DNA from: Streptomyces sp. DH41
Lineage (GTDB): Bacteria; Actinomycetota; Actinomycetes; Streptomycetales; Streptomycetaceae
Direction of reading: 5' to 3'
Assembly: GCF_029813785.1 (NCBI RefSeq)
Contig: NZ_JARVKY010000017.1
Location: 124,001-188,000, forward strand
DNA length: 64,000 nucleotides
Part shown: positions 31,251-38,337 of the stretch, in pieces
Position numbering within the stretch: the stretch's first letter is position 1
How the letters are laid out: every line of letters starts with the position of its first letter
Notes under the pieces: generated by a model
Told to the model about the DNA's origin: nothing
The model's database searches: none
What the model saw: only the letters and a program-made list of their open reading frames with translations
Position numbers and translations under genes: made by a program

Positions 31251-31268
31251 GTGTGGGTATTGCCACAC
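31251..31268. promoter_or_regulatory. Inverted repeat in the bioB-bioF divergent region
   Basis: GTGTGG-GTATTG-CCACAC is a perfect 6-bp inverted repeat with a 6-base spacer, 65 bp upstream of bioF and 68 bp upstream of bioB. Its central place suggests a shared operator for biotin control. It does not match any BioQ or BirA site that I can recall. Confidence 0.45.
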
Positions 31269-31332
31269 CTCGCGGGGGCTGTCGTGCCGCTAATGTCTGT
31301 CCACTGCCTACAAAACTCCGGAGGACCGTCCC

Positions 31333-32460
31333 ATGGCGTTCGGCTGGATCGACGAGCAGGCCCGGGCGCGCCGCCAGGCCGGACTTGTACGGATTCTGCG
31401 CCCCCGTCAGGCCGACTCGCCGCTGCTGGACCTGGCGAGCAACGACTACCTCGGACTGGCCCGGCACCCGGAGGTCACCGAGGGCGCGGCGCGGGCCGCG
31501 CGCACGTGGGGGGCCGGCTCGACCGGGTCCCGGCTGGTGACCGGCACGACCGAACTGCACGCCGAGCTCGAACGCGAACTGGCCGCCCACTGCGGTTTCG
31601 AGGCCGCGCTCGTCTTCTCCTCCGGCTACGCGGCCAACCTCGCCGCGGTCACCGCGCTGGCGCCGCACGGCTCCCTCGTCGTCTCCGACGCGGGCAACCA
31701 CGCCTCGCTGATCGATGGCTGCCGACTGGCCCGCGGCACGACGCAGGTGGTGGCGCACGCCGACCCGGACGCCGTACGCAAGGCACTGGCGACGCACGAC
31801 GGCCCCGCCGTGGCCGTCTCCGACACGGTCTTCTCGGTCGACGGCGACGCCGCCCCGCTCGCCGCGCTCGCCGGGGCGTGCCGGGAGCACGGCGCCGGGC
31901 TGGTCGTCGACGACGCCCACGGCCTCGGTGTCCTCGGCGACGGCGGGCGCGGCGCCCCGCACGCGGCGGGACTCGCGGGCGCCGACGACGTCGTCGTGAC
32001 GGTGACGCTGTCCAAGTCGCTCGGCAGCCAGGGCGGCGCCGTGCTCGGCCCCGCCCGGGTGATCGAGCACCTGGTCAACTCGGCCCGGACCTTCATCTTC
32101 GACACCGGCCTCGCCCCCTCGGCGGCGGGCGCGGCGCTGGCGGCGCTCACCCTGCTGCGCCGCGAGCCGGAACGGGCGGCGCGGGCCCGCGCGGTGGCGG
32201 CCGAACTGCACGCACGCCTGACCGGACTGGGGCTTCGCGCGGTACGTCCGGACGCCGCCGTCGTCTCGGTGCGCGCCCCCTCCCCGGAGGGGGCGCTGCG
32301 GTGGGCGGCCGACTGCCGTGCGGCCGGCCTGTCCGTGGGCTGCTTCCGTCCTCCTTCCGTACCCGACGGCATCTCACGGCTCAGGCTGACCGCTCGTGCG
32401 GACCTCTCCGGGGAACAGATCGAACGCGCTGTACGGGTGATCGGCGAGACGCGGCCATGA
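31333..32460 (+). CDS. bioF: 8-amino-7-oxononanoate synthase
   Basis: A 375-residue PLP enzyme condensing pimeloyl-ACP (or CoA) with alanine, the first committed step of biotin synthesis. Motifs include LASNDYLGLARHP, GAGSTGSRLVTGT, VFSSGYAANLAAV, VVDDAHGLGVLG (PLP Asp) and TLSKSLGSQGG with the PLP Lys. ATG 31333 has GGAGGA upstream. It is divergent from bioBAD. No pimeloyl-making genes (bioC, bioH, bioW or bioI) are visible here. Confidence 0.94.
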   Translation: MAFGWIDEQARARRQAGLVRILRPRQADSPLLDLASNDYLGLARHPEVTEGAARAARTWGAGSTGSRLVTGTTELHAELERELAAHCGFEAALVFSSGYAANLAAVTALAPHGSLVVSDAGNHASLIDGCRLARGTTQVVAHADPDAVRKALATHDGPAVAVSDTVFSVDGDAAPLAALAGACREHGAGLVVDDAHGLGVLGDGGRGAPHAAGLAGADDVVVTVTLSKSLGSQGGAVLGPARVIEHLVNSARTFIFDTGLAPSAAGAALAALTLLRREPERAARARAVAAELHARLTGLGLRAVRPDAAVVSVRAPSPEGALRWAADCRAAGLSVGCFRPPSVPDGISRLRLTARADLSGEQIERAVRVIGETRP

Positions 32461-32502
32461 GTCGGCGTGACACGGCCGTGCGTCGCCCGATGCCGGTCCG
32501 GG

Positions 32503-32745
32503 TCAGTGGCGGTGGATACCGGCCGTGAACGACGCCCAGCTCCCGGGGGAGAAGAGCAGCGCGGGACCGGCCGGGTCCTTGGAATCGCGCACGGCGAGCA
32601 GTCCGGCACAGGGGCCGGCCGACGGCCGCGCCGTCTCGACGCAGTTGTTCGCCCCGGTGCTGTAACTGCTGCGCAGCCACCGCACGCCGGGCAGATCGGT
32701 ACTGGCAGGGATGCTCCGGGGAAGTTCGGACGTGAAGCCTGTCAT
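32503..32745 (-). CDS. DUF397-domain protein
   Basis: An 80-residue protein with the DUF397 pattern: RWLRSSYSTGANNCVETA, LLAVRDSKDPAGPALLFSPGSWASF. Such proteins are partners of XRE-DUF5753 regulators in Streptomyces and have been proposed to act with them as antitoxin/toxin-like or anti-regulator modules. It starts 9 bp after the stop of the XRE gene, with GGAGGC upstream, so the two are co-expressed. Confidence 0.92.
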   Translation of the reverse strand: MTGFTSELPRSIPASTDLPGVRWLRSSYSTGANNCVETARPSAGPCAGLLAVRDSKDPAGPALLFSPGSWASFTAGIHRH

Positions 32746-32754
32746 GGTGCCTCC

Positions 32755-33615
32755 TTACGCGCCTGCCGCTGTCGCGGCGATGAAGTCCAACGAGTCCTCG
32801 GGCGAAAGGGCATGGATCAGAAGAGCGTTGAAGGCCTCGGTGTAGGCCTCTAGGTCTTCTTTCCGTTCGAGGTGCAGGCTACTCGTCAAGTGGTCGAGAA
32901 CAACCACGTCCAGATCAGAAGTGCTCGAAAAAGAGAAGATTACGAAAGGTCCGGTGACACCGATGTGCGCCCCGGCGGCGAACGGCAGTACCTGGAGCCG
33001 GACATGGGGCAGACGCGCGGCCTCGACCAGCCGCGCCAGCTGACGGGCCATGACTCCGGATCCGCCCACCTCCCGGCGCAGCACCGACTCGTCCAGGACC
33101 GCGCTCAGTCTCAGCGGCGGCAGCGCCCGCAGCACGTCCTGCCGGGCCAGCCGGACCTCCACCAGGGTGTCCAGTCGTTCCTCCGGAAGCCCGTCCACCG
33201 CGGCGCGCGTCACCGCGCGTGCGTACTCCGGCGTCTGCAGCAGCCCGGGTACCACCGTGGTCTCCAGCGTGCGCATCGCGCTCGCCTGGGACTCCAGGCT
33301 GATGAAGTCGCGGTAGGTCGGCGGCAGTACCCCGCGATAGGCGTGCCACCAGTGGTTACGGCCGCCCGCGTCGTCGGAGCCGGCCAGCGTCACCAGCAGC
33401 TCCCGCAGCTGGTCGTCGGCCACGCCGTAGGCGTCCAGCAGTAACCGCACGTCGGCCGGTCTCGCCCCGCTCGTCCCGGTCTCGATCCGGCTGACCTTCG
33501 ACTGGTGCCAGCCCACCAGCCGGGCCGCCTCGCCGCTGGTGATCCCCGCCGACGTACGCAGGGCGCGCAGTTCCGCGCCCAGCTTCCGGCGGCGCACCAC
33601 GGGACCATGCTGCAT
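32755..33615 (-). CDS. XRE-family regulator with DUF5753 domain; contains a TTA codon
   Basis: A 286-residue regulator. The helix-turn-helix is at about 11-65 (ITSGEAARLVGWHQSKVSRIE). The DUF5753 domain follows (about 95-280), with YRDFISLESQASAMRTLETTVVPGLLQTPEYARA in the usual order (LLQTPEYARA quoted). ATG 33615 has GAGGAG upstream. Codon 58 (33444-33442) is TTA, read only by the bldA tRNA in Streptomyces, so translation should be development-dependent. The last third has lower GC (TTT, TCT, GAT codons) than its neighbours, as in acquired modules. It pairs with the DUF397 gene and the divergent ATP-binding gene, as in the whiJ/abaA-type clusters. Confidence 0.93.
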   Translation of the reverse strand: MQHGPVVRRRKLGAELRALRTSAGITSGEAARLVGWHQSKVSRIETGTSGARPADVRLLLDAYGVADDQLRELLVTLAGSDDAGGRNHWWHAYRGVLPPTYRDFISLESQASAMRTLETTVVPGLLQTPEYARAVTRAAVDGLPEERLDTLVEVRLARQDVLRALPPLRLSAVLDESVLRREVGGSGVMARQLARLVEAARLPHVRLQVLPFAAGAHIGVTGPFVIFSFSSTSDLDVVVLDHLTSSLHLERKEDLEAYTEAFNALLIHALSPEDSLDFIAATAAGA

Positions 33616-33687
33616 GGGCCACTCCTCTACTCCCTCTGAGCCGCCCACATACGCTCTGCCGTCGCAGAGTTCACCGCATCGAGCGAC

Positions 33688-33703
33688 AGATATATGCATA
33701 TCT
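33688..33703. promoter_or_regulatory. AT-rich inverted repeat between XRE and ATP-binding genes
   Basis: AGATAT-ATGC-ATATCT is a perfect 6-bp inverted repeat in an unusually AT-rich stretch of the 214-bp divergent region. It is a candidate operator for the XRE regulator, controlling both directions. Confidence 0.45.
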
Positions 33704-33829
33704 TGGTGGATCGCCGCCCTTCACGAGCCTGATGATGGCAGTCTGACGGCGAAGCACCAGTCCGGGACCGTACTCGAACCGTCCGCTCCATGTCGGGCCG
33801 CGGTCCCGCGGGAAAGGGACGACCTCGCC

Positions 33830-34321
33830 ATGGCAGACCATCTGGAAGCATCCGTCACTCTGCCGAGCGATCCCGCCTCGGTGGCCGCCGCGCGCACTTA
33901 TGTGGTCGGCACGCTGGCGGAGTGGGGCCTGTCGGCGGACACGGATGTGTCCGAAACCGTCCGGCTCATCGTCTCCGAGTTGACGACCAACGCGGTTCAG
34001 CACACCCTCGGCCAGTCACCCACCTTCACGGTGGACCTCGCACTCGACCGTGACGAGCGGCTGCGCATCGGCGTCACCGACAGCCATCCGCGGTTCCCCA
34101 AGCGCCTGCCCGCAGCCGTCCAGCAGGACAACGGCCGCGGCATGGTGATCATCCGCTGGCTGACGGCGGAGTGCGGCGGCAAGCTGAGAGTGCGGCCCAC
34201 GCGGGAGGGCGGCAAGACCATCTCCGTCGAACTGCCCTGGACGCCGCCGGGCAGTCCGGTGACTCCCGAGCCCGTCACGGCCGTGGGGCGGGCCTCCGAC
34301 CGGCAGGGGACTCAGCGATGA
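33830..34321 (+). CDS. ATP-binding protein (HATPase_c, anti-sigma-factor-like)
   Basis: A 163-residue GHKL ATPase domain. The N box is VSELTTNAVQHT, the G1 region LRIGVTDSHPRFP, and the G2 box NGRGMVIIRWLTAECG. It lacks a His-containing phosphotransfer domain, as in RsbW/SpoIIAB-like regulators. Streptomyces chromosomes place such genes beside XRE-DUF397 pairs, and it is divergent from that pair here. Its role may be ATP-dependent sequestration of a regulator; the partner is unknown. ATG 33830 has AAAGGGA upstream. Confidence 0.88.
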   Translation: MADHLEASVTLPSDPASVAAARTYVVGTLAEWGLSADTDVSETVRLIVSELTTNAVQHTLGQSPTFTVDLALDRDERLRIGVTDSHPRFPKRLPAAVQQDNGRGMVIIRWLTAECGGKLRVRPTREGGKTISVELPWTPPGSPVTPEPVTAVGRASDRQGTQR

Positions 34322-34357
34322 GGCGCCGGCGGCCTCCGGAGCGCCGCCGCATACCAC

Positions 34358-34407
34358 GCACCCGAGGGGGAGACGGCGTCGTGGTCCGCCGTCTCCCCCT
34401 CGGGTGC
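34358..34407. terminator. Bidirectional terminator hairpin
   Basis: A perfect 21-bp stem pairs 34358-34378 with 34387-34407 around an 8-base loop. It lies between the convergent ATP-binding gene (ends 34321) and the NlpC/P60 gene (ends 34409). Confidence 0.9.
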
Positions 34408-34408
34408 G

Positions 34409-34882
34409 CTACTTGACCCGGCCGTACCAGACGCTGCCGGTCCAGATCTTCTGCAGACGCACCACGTCCCCGGTCTTCGGGGCGTGCCAGATCTTGCCCT
34501 TCCCGGCGTAGATGCCGACGTGGTAGACGCTGCGGCCCGAGTGAAAGAAGACCAGGTCCCCGGCCTTGCGGCTCTTGGCGGAGATATGACGTGTCTTGTT
34601 GTACTGCTGCGCCGCGGTGCGCGGCAGCTTCTTGCCGGCCTTCTTGAACGAGTACAGGGTCAGCCCGGAGCAGTCGAACCTGCGTGGTCCGACGGCGCCC
34701 CATGCGTACGGTGAGCCCTTCTTGGAGGCCGCGATCTTGAGGGCCTTCGTGGCATAGGTCGCCGCGGCCGCCTCGGAGGCGGCACCGGGGACCACGACAG
34801 ATCCGCCGATGGCGGCGAGGGTGAGGGCCGAGGCCGTACCGGCACGGGCCATCAGCGACGGGACACGATTGAGCGCGGACAT
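34409..34882 (-). CDS. Secreted NlpC/P60 peptidoglycan hydrolase
   Basis: A 157-residue protein. Residues 1-40 are a signal peptide (ARAGTASALTLAAIGGSVVV core, cleavage near SEAAAATYA). The mature part is an NlpC/P60 domain with the catalytic Cys in RRFDCSGLTLYSF, His in VYHVGIYAG and a third residue in IWHAPKTGD. It would cleave D-Glu-mDAP/LL-DAP type peptide links in the wall. The start at 34882 lies only 17 bp after a c-di-AMP riboswitch, and GAAGGG sits between them. Short single-domain members of this kind act in growth or spore germination. Confidence 0.93.
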   Translation of the reverse strand: MSALNRVPSLMARAGTASALTLAAIGGSVVVPGAASEAAAATYATKALKIAASKKGSPYAWGAVGPRRFDCSGLTLYSFKKAGKKLPRTAAQQYNKTRHISAKSRKAGDLVFFHSGRSVYHVGIYAGKGKIWHAPKTGDVVRLQKIWTGSVWYGRVK

Positions 34883-34898
34883 GCGCAACCCTTCGTCA

Positions 34899-35022
34899 GC
34901 CGCCTGTGAAGGATGACCTGTCGGATTCGGGCTGGCGAAGTTGCCCGGCCGCACGAGTGCGGCTTCACCCCAAGGGCTGCTCGGCCCGGCGCCTCTCCCG
35001 CGGAGATGACCGTTCCGGCGAC
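34899..35022 (-). promoter_or_regulatory. c-di-AMP riboswitch (ydaO/yuaA class)
   Basis: Read on the minus strand, the leader shows the class landmarks in order: P1 5' strand GTCGCC (35022-35017), GGGGTGAAGCC (34971-34961), the hairpin GCCGCACTCGTGCGGC, then AACTTCGCCAGCCCGAATCCGACAG split across 34943-34918, and the closing P1 strand GGCGGC (34904-34899), which pairs with GTCGCC. The same class precedes rpf and NlpC/P60 wall-hydrolase genes in Streptomyces and turns them off when c-di-AMP is high. P1 ends a few bases before the Shine-Dalgarno, so control of translation is possible besides termination. Confidence 0.88.
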
Positions 35023-35449
35023 CCGTCGTGCTCGGGTCCTCCACTCCTGCCGATCCACTCCTGTCGACCGGTTGTCCGGGCGGCGGCAGGACTCGGCGTC
35101 CGCCCGGACCGCCCCGCCGCTGCGGCGGGGGCTTGTCGTCAGTCACGGATCTTGTCTCGTCCAGAGGGAGAATCCCAACGGAACGTGCCCTTTGTGTTGT
35201 TACTCACCACTCACCCGTTCGGGTGGACACCTCCCTGTTCGAGTCACTTCCGAGCGTGGCGTCGACCCCCGGGACCAGCGGCGGAGCCTCTCATTCCGCC
35301 GTGCGGGCACGAGGGTCGCGCAACCTCGACCGGTCGGAAATCGATGGTGTTCCTACGCCGAAAGGGGGTACGCCGTTTGGTCCGTTTCGCCCCCTGGCGC
35401 GTCAACTGCCGGAGCGCGGCGGAAGGCTGACACGTGCCGTCCGCCGTTC

Positions 35450-35640
35450 GCCGTCCAGGACGGTGTCCACTCGATGTCCGCGGTCACCTGCCCGGGAGTG
35501 CGGCCCGTGTGGCGTACGACCATCTCCTCCAGCCGGGCGCGGACCCGGAGCAACTCGTCGGCCTGTACGACGAGATCACTCATCGTGTCGCAGATCGCCG
35601 TCATCGCGGTGAAGGAGCCGCAGGGCGAGTTGACGTCCCC
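35450..35640 (-). pseudogene. Remnant of a ClpP protease gene
   Basis: On the minus strand, 35637-35455 reads DVNSPCGSFTAMTAICDTM, joined directly to DLVVQADELLRVRARLEEM and VVRHTGRTPGQVTADIEWT. These match the ClpP segments around NSPGGSFTAMTAIYDTM and the C-terminal ...LRxRxxLxxxxxRHTGRTPxxVxxDIxRD helix. About 60 residues between them, including the catalytic Ser and His, are missing, and the N and C termini are absent. The rest of the 35023-35777 gap shows no gene with a ribosome binding site. Confidence 0.6.
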
Positions 35641-35777
35641 CCGCGAGCACCACCACTTCGGCATCGCGGCGGAACACCGGGGGCCGAACGCGACGTAGCG
35701 GGTAGCACGGTCCGCTCTCCGCGGCGGGTTCCGCAGCTCGCCGACCCCGTACCGACCGGGGTGCGGACGGCCGGGGC

Positions 35778-36785
35778 TCAGGCGGCCGGTACCGACGCCC
35801 GGGTCCGGCCGGGTGCCGGTGAAGCGCCGGGTGCGCGCCGGCGCAGCGCGCCGCCGAGCAGGACGGCGCCCAGGCCGAGCAGGGCCCACCATGTGAGCGT
35901 GAGCGCGGGGCCGATGGCCGCGGCGCCGTCGAAGAAGGACACCGAGCGCAGCAGTGAGCCGCCCGCGCCCGGCGGCAGCCACTGGCCGATCGCTCCGGCC
36001 GGCCGGGGCAGCGTCTCCGGAGCCGAGGACACTCCCGAGAAGGGATTGCCCAGCAGCATCATCACGGCCCCGCCCAGCCCGAGACCCGCGCGTCCGAGCA
36101 GCGCCCCGAGCCCGGCGATGCCCGCCCCGACGGCCAGGGTCGAGAGCCCGAACACGCCGGCCACGGCCCACCAGTCACCGGTGACCACCCCGAGCCAGCT
36201 GTGGGCGATCGCCGCCGCCACCAGGCCCGTCGACACGGCGGCGCCGGTCAGTGCGACGACGGCGCGGACGCCGCGCAGCCCCAGCAGGGTCACCACGGCG
36301 CCGGTCGCGATCCCGGCCAGCGCGAGCGGCAGCACGCTCGCGCCCAGGGCCGCGCCGCGCGGATCCGCCTCCGGGGCGGGCACCACGTCGACGACCTGGA
36401 CCGGGTCCCCCGAGGCGGAGGCCCGCCCGGTCATCGCCTCCCGCAGCAGCTGGGCCACGGCGGGGCTCGCCGCGGACGCCGTGAGCAGTTTCGGACCCCG
36501 GTCGCCGGCGATCACCGCGCCGTACACGGTCCGGTCCTCGACGGCGCCGCGGGCCTCGTCCTCGTCGGCGTAACGGTGGATCTCGAAGGCGCCCTCGTTC
36601 CGGTCGAGCCGCTGTTCCACCTGCGCGATCGCGGCGGGCGCTCCCGCCACGCCGACCGGCAGATCTCGGGGTGCCGTACGGGCGGCCGGCCAGGCGAAGG
36701 CCCACAGTGCCAGTGCCACCAGCACGGGGACCAGGACGACCACGGCGGCCACGCGGCGGCCGGGGGAAGGGGAGGGGCCGGACAT
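35778..36785 (-). CDS. Membrane protein, YhgE/ABC-2 permease-like
   Basis: A 335-residue protein. One N-terminal helix (VAAVVVLVPVLVALALWAFAW) is followed by an extracytoplasmic domain (about 35-135, DLPVGVAGAPAAIAQVEQRLD onward). Five C-terminal helices follow (VLPLALAGIATGAVVTLLGL, AVVALTGAAVSTGLVAAAIA, WWAVAGVFGLSTLAVGAGIAG, LGGAVMMLLGNPFSG, LTLTWWALLGLGAVLLGGAL). This is the layout of YhgE/Pip-like and DUF3533 ABC-2 permeases, which lack an ATPase partner. ATG 36785 has GAGGAGC upstream. It is divergent from a TetR that probably represses it. Confidence 0.8.
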   Translation of the reverse strand: MSGPSPSPGRRVAAVVVLVPVLVALALWAFAWPAARTAPRDLPVGVAGAPAAIAQVEQRLDRNEGAFEIHRYADEDEARGAVEDRTVYGAVIAGDRGPKLLTASAASPAVAQLLREAMTGRASASGDPVQVVDVVPAPEADPRGAALGASVLPLALAGIATGAVVTLLGLRGVRAVVALTGAAVSTGLVAAAIAHSWLGVVTGDWWAVAGVFGLSTLAVGAGIAGLGALLGRAGLGLGGAVMMLLGNPFSGVSSAPETLPRPAGAIGQWLPPGAGGSLLRSVSFFDGAAAIGPALTLTWWALLGLGAVLLGGALRRRAPGASPAPGRTRASVPAA

Positions 36786-36853
36786 GAGTGCTCCTCGTAA
36801 AAAGAAGGTCGTTCGTTTTGCCTTGTTTCCACCGTGCGGCGGGGTCGGTCGGC

Positions 36854-36882
36854 TTGTCAAGAAGGAACGTTCGTTTTACGTT
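36854..36882 (+). promoter_or_regulatory. Promoter of the TetR gene with embedded operator repeat
   Basis: TTGTCA (36854-36859), 17 bp, then TACGTT (36877-36882), 7 bp before ATG 36890, so the transcript is probably leaderless. The spacer holds GAACGTTCGTTTT. A related copy, AAGAAGGTCGTTCGTTTTGCC, lies at 36802-36822 near the divergent gene, so the TetR may bind two sites sharing CGTTCGTTTT. Confidence 0.65.
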
Positions 36883-36889
36883 GGACCAC

Positions 36890-37543
36890 ATGGCTCGCGT
36901 ATCCCAGGAACACCTCGACGCCCGCCGCCGTCAGATCCTCGACGGCGCCGCGAACTGCTTCGCCCGCAACGGCTTCCACGCCACGTCGATGCAGGACGTG
37001 CTGAAGGAGGTCGACCTCTCGGCGGGCGCGGTCTACCGCTACTTCAGCGGCAAGGAGGAGCTGATCGCGGCGATCGTCACCGAGGTGCTGGGCACCCTGC
37101 GCGGCGTGTACGAGCGTGCCGCGCTGGAGAGCCCGCCGCCCCTGCCCGACGAACTCGTCGGCCGCATCTTCGCGCACCTGACGCGGGAGCGGCCGACGGT
37201 GACGGACGGCGGCGAGTGGCTGTTCCCGCGACTCATGGTCCAGGTCTGGACCGAGACGCTGCGCAATGACGAGCTGTCCGCCGTCCTGAGCGAGGGCTTC
37301 GCCGAGGTCCGGGCCGCCTGGGTCAAGGTCGTGGTCCGCTATCAGGAGAACGGCATGATGCGCGACGACGTCGACCCGGACGCCGTGGCCCGGACGCTGA
37401 TCGCCACCGCACAGGGCCTCGGGGTCCAGTACGCGCTGTTCGGCGGCTTCTCCACGGAGGCGCTCCAGGCGGGCATGCGGGGGCTGTTGAGCATGCGAGA
37501 GGCCGACGACGGCACCGGTAATCAGTCGGTCAAATCCGGGTGA
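36890..37543 (+). CDS. TetR-family transcriptional regulator
   Basis: A 217-residue regulator. The N-terminal helix-turn-helix is at about 10-55 (ILDGAANCFARNGFHATSMQDVLKEVDLSAGAVYRYF in pieces: GFHATSMQDVL, LSAGAVYRYFSGKEEL). The C-terminal ligand domain is helical, as in the AcrR-like group. ATG 36890 is preferred to the upstream in-frame ATG (36788), which would run through the promoter. It is divergent from the YhgE-like gene, the likely target. Its last codons overlap a GlnR-like box serving the urease operon. Confidence 0.92.
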   Translation: MARVSQEHLDARRRQILDGAANCFARNGFHATSMQDVLKEVDLSAGAVYRYFSGKEELIAAIVTEVLGTLRGVYERAALESPPPLPDELVGRIFAHLTRERPTVTDGGEWLFPRLMVQVWTETLRNDELSAVLSEGFAEVRAAWVKVVVRYQENGMMRDDVDPDAVARTLIATAQGLGVQYALFGGFSTEALQAGMRGLLSMREADDGTGNQSVKSG

Positions 37544-37555
37544 CGTGCCCGAAAC
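37518..37555 (+). promoter_or_regulatory. GlnR-like box upstream of the urease operon
   Basis: Four pentamers are spaced by exactly 6 bp: GTAAT (37518), GTCAA (37529), GTGAC (37540) and GAAAC (37551). The GlnR consensus is gTnAc-n6-GaAAc repeated. The second pair is a perfect match and the first is degenerate. Urease is a known GlnR target in Streptomyces. The box lies 154 bp before ureA and overlaps the 3' end of the TetR gene. Confidence 0.65.
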
Positions 37556-37708
37556 ACTGTAGCCCTACTCTCCACCCCGATCCACCTGCGGTTTTTGAGC
37601 ACAGGCGAGTGCATTCCAGCGCATTCATGTGTGTTACATCTATAGCCGTCGCGGTGGCCGCGGCAGCCGGACCGCCCGGTCCTGGCGTGATGTCCTGTGA
37701 GGTGGTAA

Positions 37709-38011
<303 letters not shown>

Positions 38012-38025
38012 CGGGGACGGCAGCC

Positions 38026-38337
38026 ATGATTCCCGGAGAGATCCTCTTCGCCGACGAGCCGGTCGCCTTCAACGAAGGGTGCGAGACCACCCGACTGACC
38101 GTGCTCAACACCGCCGACCGGCCCGTCCAGGTCGGCTCCCACTACCACTTCGCCGAGGCCAACCCCGCTCTCGACCTCGACCGCGCCCTCTCCCACGGCA
38201 AGCGGCTCAACATCGCCGCCGGCACAGCCGTCCGGTTCGAGCCCGGCATCCCGGTCGACGTGGAGCTCGTCCCCCTCGGGGGTGCCCGCGTCGTCGTGGG
38301 CCTGCGCGGCGCGACCGGAGGTGCCCTCGATGCCTGA
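38026..38337 (+). CDS. ureB: Urease subunit beta
   Basis: A 103-residue protein with GEILFADEPVAFNEG, VLNTADRPVQVGSHYHFAEANPAL (RPVQVGSHYHF is the family hallmark) and GKRLNIAAGTAVRFEPG. It lies 14 bp after ureA and overlaps ureC by 8 bp, so subunit stoichiometry is probably set by coupled translation. Confidence 0.97.
   Translation: MIPGEILFADEPVAFNEGCETTRLTVLNTADRPVQVGSHYHFAEANPALDLDRALSHGKRLNIAAGTAVRFEPGIPVDVELVPLGGARVVVGLRGATGGALDA

Noticed and set aside
31183..32211. bioB frame extended upstream on the minus strand
   Set aside because: It lies antisense to bioF and crosses the divergent promoter region; BioB's conserved N terminus begins at 31182.
35111..35131. GC hairpin as a terminator
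   Set aside because: A CCCCGCC/GGCGGGG stem is present but no gene ends nearby on either strand; it may be a leader structure or chance.
34883..35146. N-terminal extension of the NlpC/P60 reading frame
   Set aside because: This stretch is the c-di-AMP riboswitch, and the signal peptide begins at the Met at 34882.
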